A stretch of 64,000 bases of DNA from Shewanella mangrovisoli (GCF_019457635.1 NZ_CP080412.1:992001-1056000), one strand, 5' to 3'; positions 19,065 to 29,952 are shown, counted from the stretch's first letter. Made by a program: numbers and translations. The notes: generated by a model from the sequence alone, not told the origin.

Positions 19065-21350
19065 TTAGTGATGGGGTTGTAAGACTTCCTGTTGTACTTT
19101 GGCAGGTTTATTCAGGGCTTTTCTGATCAAATCGATTAAGAAGGCGCCCATTAAGAGACCGCCGATGCTGAAGATGACATCCCCAAACATGCGCATCCAA
19201 ACCAGCCTTTCAACCAGTGGACTATGGATCACTTCTGGCGAACGGGCGAACCAATATCCATGGTCGATGACGGCAAAAAACTGCGTAATCCCCACGGGCA
19301 ATAACGACATAAACACCATAGCCGCTAGGCCAATGTTGAGGCTCCAGAAGGCGCCCTTGAGCATTTTGTCATTCCACTGCATATTGCCGGTGAGGCCCCG
19401 CAGACAGAAGAGCATCAAGCCCATGCCCAGCATACCGTACACGCCCATAAAGGCGGCGTGACCGTGGGTGGCCGTGGTGTTTAATCCTTGAATGTAATAG
19501 AGCGAGATAGGTGGATTGATTAAAAAGCCCAGCATACCTGCACCGACTAAGTTCCAAAACGCGGTCGCCACAAAGAACATCATCGCCCAATGATAACGTT
19601 GCATCCAGCCACTGGCTTTGCGCAGACGGTAGGTTTCCATCGCTTCAAAACCAATTATGGCGAGGGGGACGACTTCTAAGGCGGAGAAGATGGCGCCCCA
19701 AGCGATCACTGAGGTGGGTGTGCCAGTAAAGTAGAGGTGGTGTAGGGTGCCAATCAAACCTCCTGTTAAGAAGATCACTGTCGTGAATAACACCGCACCG
19801 TTGGCACTGCGACCGCGGATTAACCCTAAACGTACCAACATCAAGGCGATAACGGCGGTGGCAAAGGTTTCGAAGAAGCCTTCAACCCACAGGTGTACAA
19901 CCCACCAACGCCAATATTCTGCAATCGCTAAGTTGGCGTGTTTACCCATAAAGAGGCCGGCGCCATAGAACAAGCCAATCGCCACACAGGAGGCATAGAG
20001 TACCCAAATCACAGGGCGCATCTCGCCTTGCACTTTAAGAGCGGGTTTGATGGCGGCGGTGACTAAAGCCAGCCAAATCAATAATCCGACGAGGAGTAAG
20101 ATTTGCCATACTCGGCCAAGATCGATGTACTCATATCCTTGGTGACCAAAGAGGAAGTTCATGTCGAGGTCAAAATACTGCTGCACCCCAATCCATTCGC
20201 CCGCCATCGAGCCAAGTACCACGACGACCAAGGCTACCCAGAGTACGTTAACGCCGAGACGTTGATATTTCGGCTCATAACCCGATAAGGCGGGAGCAAT
20301 ATACAGCCCTGTGCCTAACCAGGCCGTGGCTATCCAAAATACCGCTAACTGGGTGTGCCAGGTACGAGTCACTGAGTAGGGGAGTATTTCCGAAATCGGT
20401 AAACCGTAAAACTCTTGGCCTTCAACCGCATAGTGGGCCGTGATCCCGCCGAGTAAAATTTGCAGTAAAAACAGACCAATTGCCGTGATGAAGTATTTGC
20501 CGACGGCTTTTTGTGAGGCGGTGGGTTTAGTGAAAAACAGCGGATCTTGCTCCGAGGGCTTGGGCAGACTCTCATGCTTGCCGCTCGCATGGTGCCAGAT
20601 CAATCCGCCAATCCCCGCAATTAAGGTCACAATACTGAGTATCGACCAAACGATATTATCCGAGGTCGGTGTATTGCCTAGCTGGGGATCGAAGGGCCAG
20701 TTATTGGTGTAGGTATAGGGGGCATCGGGGCGCTCGGTGATTGCCGCCCAGGCTCCCCAAAAGAGGAACGCATTGAGTTGTTCGCGGCGCGCTAGATCGG
20801 GCACAGTGCCTTCTTTCATGGCGTATTGTTCACGAAGGTTGCTAAGCTCCGGATCGCTCCCAAACAGGGATAAATAATGCTGCTCGACCTTATCTATCGC
20901 CTCGATACGAGTGTCGGACAAGCGGATCAGCACTGTGCCATCGGCCTGTGGCTCGACGCTGTTATGGCGTAAATCTTCCCTTAAGGCTTGTTCAAGCCCA
21001 GCTTTTTGTTGGGAGTTTAATTGGGCAAACGGCGTTTGATATTGCTGCTCTGCGCGAATATCGAGCCAAGCTTCGGCTTCTCTGTGTAACCAGTCGGCAG
21101 TCCAATCCGGGGCAACATAAGAGCCATGTCCCCAAACCGAACCCAGTTGATGGCCGCCCATGGAGCGCCAGACCAATTGACCTTGTTCGATATCATTTTC
21201 GCTAAACACAACCTGACCATTTACATCGGTATATGCAGTGGGGATTGGCGGTTTTTCCCGATAAATTTCACTGCCTATGCTCAGCAGCACAGTGAATGAA
21301 GCAATCAGCACAATAAGCAGTGCGATAGCGGTGAGTTTTTGTTTGCTCAT
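19065..21350 (-). CDS. norB: Quinol-dependent nitric oxide reductase (qNor), single subunit
   Basis: 761 aa, full length for qNor (also called NorZ). It reduces two NO to N2O using quinol at the inner membrane. A first membrane helix (LTAIALLIVLIASFTVLLSIG) is followed by a ~200-residue periplasmic domain, the fused cytochrome-c-like fold without haem c. Then come about twelve helices of the haem-copper oxidase fold with conserved histidines in WHTQLAVFWIATAWLG, WWVVHLWVEGFFE, TLHHLYFTG and THGHAAFMGVYGMLG. The partner norR is just downstream. Upstream are a sigma-54-like promoter and three NorR-type sites. The pair is probably for NO detoxification. Confidence 0.97.
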   Translation of the reverse strand: MSKQKLTAIALLIVLIASFTVLLSIGSEIYREKPPIPTAYTDVNGQVVFSENDIEQGQLVWRSMGGHQLGSVWGHGSYVAPDWTADWLHREAEAWLDIRAEQQYQTPFAQLNSQQKAGLEQALREDLRHNSVEPQADGTVLIRLSDTRIEAIDKVEQHYLSLFGSDPELSNLREQYAMKEGTVPDLARREQLNAFLFWGAWAAITERPDAPYTYTNNWPFDPQLGNTPTSDNIVWSILSIVTLIAGIGGLIWHHASGKHESLPKPSEQDPLFFTKPTASQKAVGKYFITAIGLFLLQILLGGITAHYAVEGQEFYGLPISEILPYSVTRTWHTQLAVFWIATAWLGTGLYIAPALSGYEPKYQRLGVNVLWVALVVVVLGSMAGEWIGVQQYFDLDMNFLFGHQGYEYIDLGRVWQILLLVGLLIWLALVTAAIKPALKVQGEMRPVIWVLYASCVAIGLFYGAGLFMGKHANLAIAEYWRWWVVHLWVEGFFETFATAVIALMLVRLGLIRGRSANGAVLFTTVIFLTGGLIGTLHHLYFTGTPTSVIAWGAIFSALEVVPLAIIGFEAMETYRLRKASGWMQRYHWAMMFFVATAFWNLVGAGMLGFLINPPISLYYIQGLNTTATHGHAAFMGVYGMLGMGLMLFCLRGLTGNMQWNDKMLKGAFWSLNIGLAAMVFMSLLPVGITQFFAVIDHGYWFARSPEVIHSPLVERLVWMRMFGDVIFSIGGLLMGAFLIDLIRKALNKPAKVQQEVLQPHH

Positions 21351-21395
21351 AAGTCTCCTTGATGCAACGTCATTTTGATACGTTTCACCTGCTAT

Positions 21396-21412
21396 TGCGT
21401 AATACGTGCCAA
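21396..21412 (-). promoter_or_regulatory. Sigma-54-type promoter of norB
   Basis: On the minus strand the sequence TTGGCACGTATTACGCA has the essential GG-N10-GC spacing. The -24 element TTGGCACG is perfect; the -12 element (ACGC) is weaker than TTGC. It lies about 45-60 bp before the norB ATG at 21350. NorR is a sigma-54 activator, so the site fits. Confidence 0.75.
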
Positions 21413-21491
21413 GCCTTTTTGTTGTTGAAAATAAAGAAGAATATAAATTTCACTCTATGCTTGATTGTCTTTTTGATACTGAATATTGATT

Positions 21492-21549
21492 GTTGATATG
21501 ACAGTGATTGTCTTTATGACATCTTTAGAGGCTTGTATGTCGATAACAC
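21492..21549 (-). promoter_or_regulatory. Three NorR-type enhancer sites upstream of norB
   Basis: Three GT-N7-AC motifs fall in 58 bp: 21492-21502 (GTTGATATGAC), 21510-21520 (GTCTTTATGAC, a TGTC-N5-GACA dyad) and 21539-21549 (GTCGATAACAC). They lie about 80-155 bp upstream of the sigma-54 promoter. E. coli NorR binds three sites of this core upstream of norVW. Confidence 0.65.
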
Positions 21550-21972
21550 AATGGGAAAGGTGATTTTATCTATGCTTTCAAGTTATTGCAGAGTTTAACT
21601 GGACTTAAGCTGACTTTTAGCGAATACGGCATATTTTTATATAGTTATCCTGGCGATTTTGGCGGTATACAGTGAGTTTATATGGAATGCTATTTTTAAA
21701 TGTATTGATAAATAAAGGTTTTATCTTGTTTATGAGCTTGAGTTCATGTTCGGTAGGTGTTTATGGTTGTACTGGTTTTTATGTAAAAGTTAGTCAAAAT
21801 GGTCTTTCACTGAGGATTTGGATGTAGATGTTTGAAATTTAATATTTAAAACTCCATTAATTTGCATTTTTTATGCTAGTATAGAAACACAAAAATTTTC
21901 AATTGAGTCATTTTTAATCTAGGTGATTTCTTTATCGTTTAACTAAACACTCTTGTATTTAAGGAGGCATGT
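21550..21972. other. AT-rich intergenic region between norB control region and nhaP2
   Basis: No credible reading frame. The region is AT-rich and should hold the nhaP2 promoter, but I could not settle on one -10/-35 pair. It ends with an AAGGAGG ribosome-binding site at 21961-21967. Confidence 0.5.
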
Positions 21973-23697
21973 GTGGATGCAGATTCCATCAATAGTTTTT
22001 TTCTGATCGGTGCCTTGCTTGCCGCTGTGAGTGTTTTGTTAAGTCCCGTGTCTTCGCGCTTGGGTATCCCTATCTTATTAATTTTCCTCGCAGTAGGGAT
22101 TTTAGCCGGGGAGGATGGTCCCGGCGGTATTCTGTTTGACGACTACTCAACCGCTTATCTTGTCAGTAACTTAGCCTTAGCCATTATCTTGCTCGATGGC
22201 GGTATGCGCACGCGGGTCGCGAGCTTTAGGGTGGCACTGTGGCCAGCATTGTCGCTGGCGACCTTTGGGGTCGCTATCACCACTAGTATCACGGGCGTAA
22301 TGGCCGCATGGTTATTTGACTTACACTGGTTGCAAGGCTTGCTGGTGGGGGCAATTGTCGGCTCCACTGATGCGGCGGCGGTATTCTCGCTATTAAAGGG
22401 CCGTAGCCTTAACGAGCGTGTTGGCGCGACGCTGGAAATCGAATCGGGCAGTAACGACCCAATGGCGGTGTTTTTAACCGTGACCCTGATTGCCATCCTC
22501 GCTAATGTGGACGCCGAGTTATCCGTAAGCTTTATGCTGATAAGCTTTATCAAGCAGTTTGGCTTGGGGATTTTCCTCGGTCTTGGCGGCGGTTGGCTGC
22601 TGTGGAAGTTGGTGAATCTAAGCAAGCTTGCCGAAGGCTTGTATTCGATTTTAGTGCTCAGTGGCGGTCTGATGATTTATGCCGCCTCGAACAAACTCGG
22701 CGGTAGCGGCATTCTGTCGATTTATCTCGTCGGTCTCTTCCTCGGCAACAAGCCTACCCGTGGTCGCCATGCCATCCTAAACGTATTGGATGGCATGACT
22801 TGGGTTAGCCAAATCGGTATGTTCCTCGTATTAGGGCTGCTGCTCACACCGTCTGACTTGTTGGATATTTGGTTACCGGGCTTAGCGTTAGCCTTTGGGA
22901 TGATCCTGTTTGCCAGACCGTTAGCCGTATGGCTCAGCTTGCTGCCCTTTAAGAGCTTTAGCAGCCGTGACCGCTGGTTTATTTCTTGGGTCGGATTGCG
23001 TGGCGCCGTGCCGATTATTTTAGCGGTATTCCCTATGATGGCGGGATTACCGGGGGCGCAGTTGTACTTTAACTTGGCATTCTTCGTGGTGTTAGTGTCA
23101 CTGCTAGTACAAGGGGCGTCCCTCACCACGGCGGCACGTTTAGCTAAGGTTGAGTTGCCACCTAAGCCGTTGCCGATTTCACGCTCTGGGGTTGAAATTT
23201 ACCCTAGCAGCGAGTGGGAAGTGTTTGTGTACCATCTGAGTGAAAACAAATGGTGTATCGGCGAACCGCTTAAACGCCTCTCAATGCCAGATGGAACAAG
23301 GATTGCGGCGGTATTTCGCCATAATACACTGCTGCACCCTTCGGGCAGTACTTGCCTCGAGGCGGGGGATATTTTGTGCGTGCTTGGGCAAGAGAAGAGT
23401 CTAGAAGCCTTAAGTAACCTCTTTAGTCAGGCGCCCGAAACCAAGGAAGTGCCACGTTTCTTCGGTGACTTCTTTATCGATACTGAGGTTAAGCTGTTGG
23501 ATCTGGCGCCGATTTATGGTCTGGAGTTAGATGAAGCCACTGGCGACATGACGGTCGCAGATTTAGTGGCGGCAGAATTAGGCTCGCATCCGGTACTTGG
23601 GGATCAGTTCCTATGGCAGTCGCTGCATTGGGTGGTTGCAGGGCTCAATGAAGGCAAAGTGACCAATGTGGGTATTCGCTTACCGGCAGAGGCTTAA
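21973..23697 (+). CDS. nhaP2: K+/H+ antiporter NhaP2 (CvrA)
   Basis: 574 aa, close to the usual ~578. The start is GTG at 21973 with a strong AAGGAGG 5 nt upstream. Residues ~1-390 form a CPA1 cation/proton antiporter of about twelve helices ([34 protein letters not shown] and [19 protein letters not shown] are the family motifs). The C-terminal third contains a TrkA-C (RCK_C) domain that regulates transport, then a cytosolic tail. It exports K+ in exchange for H+ and helps with ion and pH balance. Single gene with a terminator downstream. Confidence 0.95.
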   Translation: MDADSINSFFLIGALLAAVSVLLSPVSSRLGIPILLIFLAVGILAGEDGPGGILFDDYSTAYLVSNLALAIILLDGGMRTRVASFRVALWPALSLATFGVAITTSITGVMAAWLFDLHWLQGLLVGAIVGSTDAAAVFSLLKGRSLNERVGATLEIESGSNDPMAVFLTVTLIAILANVDAELSVSFMLISFIKQFGLGIFLGLGGGWLLWKLVNLSKLAEGLYSILVLSGGLMIYAASNKLGGSGILSIYLVGLFLGNKPTRGRHAILNVLDGMTWVSQIGMFLVLGLLLTPSDLLDIWLPGLALAFGMILFARPLAVWLSLLPFKSFSSRDRWFISWVGLRGAVPIILAVFPMMAGLPGAQLYFNLAFFVVLVSLLVQGASLTTAARLAKVELPPKPLPISRSGVEIYPSSEWEVFVYHLSENKWCIGEPLKRLSMPDGTRIAAVFRHNTLLHPSGSTCLEAGDILCVLGQEKSLEALSNLFSQAPETKEVPRFFGDFFIDTEVKLLDLAPIYGLELDEATGDMTVADLVAAELGSHPVLGDQFLWQSLHWVVAGLNEGKVTNVGIRLPAEA

Positions 23698-23796
23698 TCA
23701 GTGCTTAAGCCTGCTATGCAGTGCTTAACAGGAAATGATGCTTAGGGTTTCAAGCCCTCAACCCTCAACAATGCCTTAAACCGAAAGTTCTAACAT

Positions 23797-23828
23797 AAAA
23801 AATGCCAAGCAATTGCTTGGCATTTTTT
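23797..23828. terminator. Bidirectional intrinsic terminator
   Basis: Perfect palindrome centred on AATT, stem ATGCCAAGCAA / TTGCTTGGCAT, with A6 before and T6 after. It serves nhaP2 (+) and the acyltransferase gene (-). Confidence 0.93.
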
Positions 23829-23870
23829 ATCCGCTTTTAAGTACTTATCTCGAACAGATAGAACGAAAGC

Positions 23871-24809
23871 TTATTTATATAAGGACTTGTCCGTTGGATC
23901 TGGGCGAGTCTTAAAGCGGCGGTGGAGCCACATATATTGGGCGCGATTTCTATCGATAATACCTTCGATAATTTTGTTACCGCGAATGGCATCGGCTAGC
24001 TCATCTTCACCGGGGAAATTATCCAGCGGCGGCATAATCTCAATATGGTAACCCTTATCACCTTCGGTGCGCTCCACAAAGAAGGGCAGCACTTTGGCCT
24101 TACCGAGTTTAGCCAGTGTGGTGGCACCGGTAATGGTCGCGGCATCGGGCACGGCATAGAAGGGAATAAACACCGCACTCGAACGCCCAAAATCCTGATC
24201 GGCGGTATACCAAATCACATCGGGATTGCGTAAACAACGCACCATCTGACGTAGATCGCGTTTTGGCACTAAGGCTTTGTTTGAGCGTAAGCGGCCTTTG
24301 ACCTGTAGGTATTCCATCACCGGATTGTTGTGTGGACGGTACACCCCAACACCGGGTTGGAATTGACCAAAAATACGCGCGCCCATTTCCAGCGGTAAGC
24401 AGTGCACGGCGAACAGAATCACCCCATGGCCAGCATTCAAGGTGTCTTGCACGTATTCTTTGCCGGTGATCTGCATATGTTGTTGGATTTTTTCATCGGT
24501 CCACCACCAGGCATTGATGGTATCGAAAATCGCTTTACCTGTTTCTTCAAAGTTGCGGGTCAGCAGGGCTTCGCGCTCCGATTCCGGCATGTCGGGGAAA
24601 CAGAGAGTTAAATTGCGGCGTGCGGTATGGGTACGACTGCCTGCAATAGTCTTAACTAATCGGCCTAATCCTTTACCTAACTTCATTTGCCACGAGAGAG
24701 GTAACACTTGGGTAATCCGCATCACTAACACCCCAAACCACATGGGCCAGTGCTTCGGATGATATAAGGATGATGAAAACTCAGCTTTCTCGACCACAAA
24801 AATACTCAC
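23871..24809 (-). CDS. lpxL: LpxL/HtrB-family lipid A late acyltransferase
   Basis: 312 aa. One N-terminal hydrophobic segment (~20-40) anchors the protein to the inner membrane. The catalytic HX4E motif is HCLPLE (around residue 136), preceded by GHGVILFAVH. RPHNNPVMEYLQVKGRLRSN, then ADQDFGRSSAVFIPFYAVPDAA and NRAQYMWLHRRFKTRP, are diagnostic of LpxL/LpxP/LpxM enzymes. These add a secondary acyl chain to Kdo2-lipid IVA. LpxL (first acyl chain) fits best, but LpxP cannot be excluded. It is divergent from hldE, another LPS gene. Confidence 0.88.
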   Translation of the reverse strand: MSIFVVEKAEFSSSLYHPKHWPMWFGVLVMRITQVLPLSWQMKLGKGLGRLVKTIAGSRTHTARRNLTLCFPDMPESEREALLTRNFEETGKAIFDTINAWWWTDEKIQQHMQITGKEYVQDTLNAGHGVILFAVHCLPLEMGARIFGQFQPGVGVYRPHNNPVMEYLQVKGRLRSNKALVPKRDLRQMVRCLRNPDVIWYTADQDFGRSSAVFIPFYAVPDAATITGATTLAKLGKAKVLPFFVERTEGDKGYHIEIMPPLDNFPGEDELADAIRGNKIIEGIIDRNRAQYMWLHRRFKTRPDPTDKSLYK

Positions 24810-24899
24810 TACTTTTGAAAATTACTGCTTATTCTAACTCATATTTTGCTGAAAATTAGGTACAATCACGGTTTAATTTCTGCAATAGATAAGAGCGCT

Positions 24900-26330
24900 A
24901 TGAAGGTTTCTCTGCCAGCATTTGAAAAAGCCAAAGTGTTAGTTGTCGGCGATGTGATGTTAGATCGCTACTGGGTTGGGCCAACGGGACGTATCTCGCC
25001 CGAAGCGCCAGTGCCTGTGGTGAAGATTAACCAAGTCGAAGACAGACCGGGCGGTGCGGCCAACGTGGCGCTAAATATCGCGACCCTAGGCGGCCAAGTG
25101 CAATTGGCGGGGTTAGTGGGGGAGGATGATACCGCTAAGGCGTTAACCCTTGGCGTGCAAGCGTTGGGCGTTGAGCCACAGTGGTTGAATATTGCCGATA
25201 AACCGACCATTACCAAACTGCGGGTATTGTCGCGTAATCAGCAGCTCATTCGCCTCGATTTTGAAGAGTCCTTCGATAAGCAGGATAGTGAGCGGTTGCT
25301 TAAACAATCCGAAGCCTTACTCGATTCGGTCGATGTGGTGGTGCTGTCGGATTATGCGAAGGGCGCTATTGATAAGCCGCAGGATTTTATTGCGCTGGCT
25401 CGCGCTAAAGGCGTGAAAGTGCTTGTCGATCCAAAGGGTTCCGATTTTAGCCGTTACCATGGCGCTTCACTCATCACACCCAATATGAGTGAATTTGAAG
25501 CCGTTGTTGGCGCGGTAACTTCTGAGGCGGATCTACTCGAAAAGGCCCGTGGCTTACTCAATAAGCATCAGTTCGACGCTATCTTAGTCACTCGCTCCGA
25601 AAAGGGCATGACCTTAGTGACGGCCAATGCCCCAGAGTTACATATCCCTACTGTGGCCCGTGAGGTGTATGACGTGACAGGCGCCGGTGATACTGTGATT
25701 TCAGCTCTGGCGACCTCACTCGCTGCGGGCGCAGAACTGCCGCAGGCGTGCGCCATTGCCAATACCGCCGCAGGGGTTGTGGTGGGTAAATTAGGTACTT
25801 CAACCGTGTCTCGCATCGAGCTGATTGAAGCCTTAGCACTGCACCACGGTGAGTCGGGTTTTGGGGTAGTGAGTGAAGATCAACTTGCCTATGCCTTAGA
25901 GCAAGCCAAATTGCGCGGCGAGCAAGTGGTGATGACTAACGGTTGCTTCGATATTCTGCACGCGGGGCACGTCAGTTACCTCAAGCAAGCCAAAGCCTTA
26001 GGTGACAGATTGATTGTGGCCGTGAATGATGACGCTTCGGTCAAACGCTTAAAAGGCGAAGGCCGCCCAGTCAATCAAGTGGATAGACGTATGGCGGTGT
26101 TAGCGGGATTAGCCGCCGTCGATTGGGTTGTGCCTTTTACTGAAGACACGCCACAGCGGATTATCGCCAGATTACTCCCCGATCTCCTCGTCAAAGGAGG
26201 AGATTATAAGGTTGAGGATATCGCCGGGGGCGCCGAGGTGATCGCCGCGGGTGGCCAAGTTCAAGTGTTAGGGTTTGAAGACGGGATATCAACCACGGCC
26301 ATTATCCAAAATATCATGGCAAAACAGTGA
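24900..26330 (+). CDS. hldE: Bifunctional ADP-heptose synthase HldE
   Basis: 476 aa from the ATG at 24900 (AAGAG upstream), matching the E. coli length; an in-frame extension to 24846 is unlikely. The N-terminal ribokinase-like domain (~1-320; [40 protein letters not shown]) phosphorylates heptose-7-phosphate. The C-terminal cytidylyltransferase-like domain (~340-476; [16 protein letters not shown], with the HxGH motif) adds AMP from ATP. The product feeds LPS inner core synthesis. The next gene overlaps its stop by 4 bp. Confidence 0.97.
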   Translation: MKVSLPAFEKAKVLVVGDVMLDRYWVGPTGRISPEAPVPVVKINQVEDRPGGAANVALNIATLGGQVQLAGLVGEDDTAKALTLGVQALGVEPQWLNIADKPTITKLRVLSRNQQLIRLDFEESFDKQDSERLLKQSEALLDSVDVVVLSDYAKGAIDKPQDFIALARAKGVKVLVDPKGSDFSRYHGASLITPNMSEFEAVVGAVTSEADLLEKARGLLNKHQFDAILVTRSEKGMTLVTANAPELHIPTVAREVYDVTGAGDTVISALATSLAAGAELPQACAIANTAAGVVVGKLGTSTVSRIELIEALALHHGESGFGVVSEDQLAYALEQAKLRGEQVVMTNGCFDILHAGHVSYLKQAKALGDRLIVAVNDDASVKRLKGEGRPVNQVDRRMAVLAGLAAVDWVVPFTEDTPQRIIARLLPDLLVKGGDYKVEDIAGGAEVIAAGGQVQVLGFEDGISTTAIIQNIMAKQ

Positions 26331-27154
26331 GTCTCATTGCCCTGACACTGATCTCTAGCCTGACTTGGGTGCCTATTGGCGACAAGCAGGCGTTAATTTG
26401 CCCGTTAGCGCAATTGAGTCAGTGTCTGGCAAGCTTTCCTAATCAGGTTCGTGAACAACTCCCCCGCAGTGAAGCCCTGTTTCAAACTGAACTTGGGCTT
26501 CGCAGTGCCATGGTGTTACCCGTCGAAAATAGTTATTTCTCCGGTTTAATCCTGGTAAATGAGCGAGAAACACCAGAGTTTCAATTGCTCAATATCGATG
26601 GCATAACCTATCAATATGACCTCAAAGAACAGGCATTATTGACCCTGTGGCATGAGCTAGGACACCTTGAAAATCTGGCCTTGCAGGGCAGTTTATTACC
26701 TAAAGAATTAACAGCTTATCAGCATGAGTGGTTGGCGGATCTCTACCTTGTTTGGCGTGTCGCTAAGGCCAAGGGCAATCTTGATTTAGCCTGGCAGCAA
26801 TATCACAGACGCAACCTTGCGGCGTTAACAAGTTCGCAGTATATGTCTCACTGGACCAGTCCTATGATGATACAAGTGTTAAGAAAGTATCAAGTGGGTC
26901 AGATTGCTCATTACAGTCAATATCGTGATTTTGTCGCCGATTTTTATCCTAAAATAATACAAATTGAGCCACAGATATTACGCGAATATTCGAGTTTAAT
27001 GCAGCGGACTTTTGGCGAGACCGTGCTGCAACCCCTGCCAGCATACCTATCTTGGCGCAAGCCGGATCTTGGGCGTTACCTTACCCCGACACTGACACTG
27101 CTGATGGGGGAGACAAAAGCACACGACTGGTTAGTACAAAATTCAATGTTGTGA
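26327..27154 (+). CDS. Predicted gluzincin-type zinc metalloprotease, unknown family
   Basis: 275 aa, starting at GTG that overlaps the hldE stop (GTGA). A short hydrophobic N-terminus ([14 protein letters not shown]) suggests a signal or anchor. The HExxH zinc motif HELGH (109-113) is followed 20 residues later by EWLAD (134-138), an ExxxD that in gluzincins supplies the third ligand. The helix between and after these is consistent with that fold. I do not recognise a named family. Translational coupling with hldE is likely; a role in envelope maintenance is inference only. Confidence 0.8.
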   Translation: MSLIALTLISSLTWVPIGDKQALICPLAQLSQCLASFPNQVREQLPRSEALFQTELGLRSAMVLPVENSYFSGLILVNERETPEFQLLNIDGITYQYDLKEQALLTLWHELGHLENLALQGSLLPKELTAYQHEWLADLYLVWRVAKAKGNLDLAWQQYHRRNLAALTSSQYMSHWTSPMMIQVLRKYQVGQIAHYSQYRDFVADFYPKIIQIEPQILREYSSLMQRTFGETVLQPLPAYLSWRKPDLGRYLTPTLTLLMGETKAHDWLVQNSML

Positions 27155-27307
27155 ATATGTAAACGGAATCGATAAATCTCCCTGTTTCAAACTGAACCCT
27201 AGCTGAACAAAAGCGAAATACACTTGTTTGGCGTTTCCAAACAGCAGTAATCCCTGAAAGGCTTTGGTAAGCTCTACCCCAGAAAAAGAACAACGGGAGA
27301 CTTTACT

Positions 27308-27787
27308 ATGGCTAAGCGCTCGCGAGTACAGACTGAGCAGACCATAAATCAGATTATGGATGAAGCGTTAAGACAAATTTTGACTATTGGCTTTGAGACT
27401 ATGTCTTATACCACGTTATCTGAAGCAACGGGGATTAGCCGCACTGGTATTAGTCATCACTTTCCGCGTAAAAATGACTTCTTAATCCGTTTAGATAGTC
27501 GTATTGGCAATTTATTTGTTGCCGCGCTCGACTTTTCTAGCCAAGAAGCCTTAGAAGCCTCTTGGATGAAAGCGATGCAAGAAGAGCATTACCGCGCAGT
27601 GCTAAGATTATTCTTCAGCCTCTGTGGTGGCGCGAATAACGAAATCACCCTCTTCAGAGCGGTCAGCACAGCACGTCAGCAAGCCATTGCTGAATTAGGA
27701 TTGGTCGGCGATCGCACCATCAATCACCTATTAGGCCGTACTGCGGTCATGCTGCTGTCTAATTTTGATGTTGCCAAAGCGGCATAA
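27308..27787 (+). CDS. TetR-family transcriptional regulator (short form)
   Basis: 159 aa, shorter than the usual ~190-210. The N-terminal TetR helix-turn-helix (~12-58: TLSEATGISRTGISHHFPRKNDFL) is clear. The C-terminal ligand-binding region is compact and partly helical. The start has a GGGAGA ribosome-binding site. It stands alone: the protease gene ends 153 bp upstream and a strong terminator follows. Target and ligand are unknown. Confidence 0.88.
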   Translation: MAKRSRVQTEQTINQIMDEALRQILTIGFETMSYTTLSEATGISRTGISHHFPRKNDFLIRLDSRIGNLFVAALDFSSQEALEASWMKAMQEEHYRAVLRLFFSLCGGANNEITLFRAVSTARQQAIAELGLVGDRTINHLLGRTAVMLLSNFDVAKAA

Positions 27788-27803
27788 TTTTAAGCATCAC
27801 CAC

Positions 27804-27830
27804 AAAAAAGGAGCCCTAGGCTCCTTTTTT
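27804..27830. terminator. Intrinsic terminator after the TetR gene
   Basis: Stem AAGGAGCC / GGCTCCTT with a CTA-type loop, A6 before and T6 after; also usable by the convergent gene at 27915. Confidence 0.92.
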
Positions 27831-27914
27831 GTTTCTATGGTTTGGCAAAGGGCGGTTGGTTTTATCCGCAGTGGAGCTAGTGCTTTGTGCATTCTTAAGT
27901 TAGTTAATTTGCAG

Positions 27915-28304
27915 TTAGTTAAGTTGTAATGGAGACAGCTGCGCTTGTTTTAACTTTTGTTGGGTAAGATAAACGCCGACAGCCATAAAGGTCAGCGCCG
28001 CGGCTATCAGGGCGCAAAGGGCGTGATGGAATACCAAATGGCTGATAAAGAAGGCTGGAATATCCTCAATACTATCGATAAGGAAAAGTTTAATGATAAG
28101 CCCAAGGTACAAGAGTAAGTGCAATATCGCCCCTGTGATAAAGAGACGCTTAAACTTTTGCACCAAGCGAGCGGCGAGATTGAGGCGGTAATAGCGGCAA
28201 AACAGATAACCACCGAGGCCAATACCAATCGATATCCAGCCGAGCCCCAGCAGCGAGGTTTTAATCAAAATTGCCGACAGCATAAATAATCCAAGCAGCA
28301 TCAA
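27915..28304 (-). CDS. Small four-helix membrane protein, unknown
   Basis: 129 aa with about four hydrophobic segments (roughly 2-32, 50-72, 82-105 and a segment near 95-115). A basic loop (RLNLAARLVQKFKRLF) separates the first two. No Pfam-like motif is recognised. It is convergent with the TetR gene, with pntB about 150 bp upstream on the same strand and separated by a terminator-like hairpin. Probably an inner-membrane protein of unknown role. Confidence 0.6.
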   Translation of the reverse strand: MMLLGLFMLSAILIKTSLLGLGWISIGIGLGGYLFCRYYRLNLAARLVQKFKRLFITGAILHLLLYLGLIIKLFLIDSIEDIPAFFISHLVFHHALCALIAAALTFMAVGVYLTQQKLKQAQLSPLQLN

Positions 28305-28408
28305 GCTATCCTTTCAATGAATGGGGTCGACCACAAGCAAGTTGCGCAGAGACTAGCTGAGCTTGCTTAAAAACGTGTGAAAACATATCCCTAAGTTGGG
28401 GAAAAGAG

Positions 28409-28432
28409 AAAGGGAGCCAAGTGGCTCCCTTT
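28409..28432 (-). terminator. Intrinsic terminator of pntAB
   Basis: Perfect 10-bp stem AAAGGGAGCC / GGCTCCCTTT with a 4-nt loop. On the minus strand it is followed by a pyrimidine-rich TCTCTTTTCCCC run, so it ends the pntAB transcript. Confidence 0.85.
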
Positions 28433-28456
28433 ATGATTAATAAGCAAACTTAAGCA

Positions 28457-29941
28457 TTACAGCGCTTTTAAAATCGCCTCAACGCTAGCCTTGGCATCGC
28501 CGAATAGCATTTGGGTATTGTCTTTAAAGAACAGTGGGTTTTGTACACCCGCATAACCCGTGTTCATCGAGCGTTTAAAGCCAATCACGTTTTGCGCTTT
28601 CCACACTTCGAGCACTGGCATGCCCGCAATTGGGCTGCCCGGATCTTCCATCGCCGCAGGGTTCACCGTATCGTTGGCACCAATGACGAGCACTACGTCG
28701 GTATCGCTAAAGTCCTCGTTGATTTCGTCCATTTCGAGCACGATATCGTAGGGCACTTTGGCTTCGGCCAGGAGTACGTTCATATGGCCAGGTAAGCGAC
28801 CCGCTACTGGGTGAATACCAAAGCGTACCTTCACGCCGCGATCACGCAGTTTTTGGGTGATTTCAGCCACAGGATATTGCGCCTGCGCCACTGCCATACC
28901 ATAGCCTGGGGTGATGATGACAGAAGTTGCGTTTTTCAGCATGTCAGCCACATCTTCGGCGTTGGTTTCACGGTATTCGCCCATTTCTTCATCGCCAGAT
29001 GAGGCCACACCATCGGTGCCAAATCCACCTGCGATAACCGAGATAAACGAGCGGTTCATCGCTTTACACATGATGTAAGACAGAATCGCACCCGATGAGC
29101 CCACGAGCGCTCCTGTCACGATCAGCAGATCGTTTGACAGCATAAAGCCCGCTGCCGCTGCCGCCCAACCTGAGTAGGAGTTCAGCATTGAGACCACAAC
29201 TGGCATGTCCGCACCGCCGATTGAAGCCACTAAATGCCAGCCAAAAGCGAAGGCGATAAGTGTCATCAACAGTAGGGCAGGCATAGTGCCACCCGTTTGT
29301 ACGAAGTAAACCAATAGTGCCAATGATACCAATACCGCTGCGAGGTTCAGTTTATGGCGATGTGGCAACATCAAAGGTTTTGAGGAAATTAATCCGCGTA
29401 ACTTACCGAAGGCTACGATAGAACCCGTGAAGGTCACCGCACCGATAAAGATCCCGAGGAACACTTCCACTAAGTGAATGTTGAGCATAGCGCCAGTCAA
29501 ATGGGCTTTCTCGGCGGCTTTGGCCGCTTCGCTTAGCGCATCCTGCACTGCGGCTAAGGTGGAGTTGATATCTCCGCCAACGGCCACAACCACTTGCGAT
29601 ACTTGCTCTGGGTGTAGGTCGATAAAGCTGTTAAAGCCCACTAATACCGCCGCCATACCCACAAAGCTGTGGAGTACTGCGACAAGTTCAGGCATTTCCG
29701 TCATTTCGACTTTAAGTGCTAAACGCACGCCGATGGCACCACCAATCACCATGGCGACAATAATCCAGGCGACACCGCTGGTGTCAGGATTAAAAATGGT
29801 CGCCAGTAGGGCGATGGCCATACCTGTGATACCAAATAAATTGCCGTGTTTGGCCGTTTCTTGCTTCGACAATCCTGCGAGACTGTAGATAAAGAGCACG
29901 GCGGCAATAATGTAAGCTGCTGTTACCAGTCCTTGAGACAC
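28457..29941 (-). CDS. pntB: NAD(P) transhydrogenase beta subunit
   Basis: 494 aa, slightly longer than E. coli PntB (~462). Nine or so membrane helices (domain II) are followed by the cytosolic NADP(H)-binding domain III, with [37 protein letters not shown] and [14 protein letters not shown] motifs. With PntA it passes hydride between NADH and NADP+ coupled to proton flow through the inner membrane, supplying NADPH. pntA is 11 bp upstream on the same strand. The NADPH made could feed CysJ and CysI in the neighbouring sulfur block, though that is not specific. Confidence 0.97.
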   Translation of the reverse strand: MSQGLVTAAYIIAAVLFIYSLAGLSKQETAKHGNLFGITGMAIALLATIFNPDTSGVAWIIVAMVIGGAIGVRLALKVEMTEMPELVAVLHSFVGMAAVLVGFNSFIDLHPEQVSQVVVAVGGDINSTLAAVQDALSEAAKAAEKAHLTGAMLNIHLVEVFLGIFIGAVTFTGSIVAFGKLRGLISSKPLMLPHRHKLNLAAVLVSLALLVYFVQTGGTMPALLLMTLIAFAFGWHLVASIGGADMPVVVSMLNSYSGWAAAAAGFMLSNDLLIVTGALVGSSGAILSYIMCKAMNRSFISVIAGGFGTDGVASSGDEEMGEYRETNAEDVADMLKNATSVIITPGYGMAVAQAQYPVAEITQKLRDRGVKVRFGIHPVAGRLPGHMNVLLAEAKVPYDIVLEMDEINEDFSDTDVVLVIGANDTVNPAAMEDPGSPIAGMPVLEVWKAQNVIGFKRSMNTGYAGVQNPLFFKDNTQMLFGDAKASVEAILKAL

Positions 29942-29952
29942 GTTATACCCCC

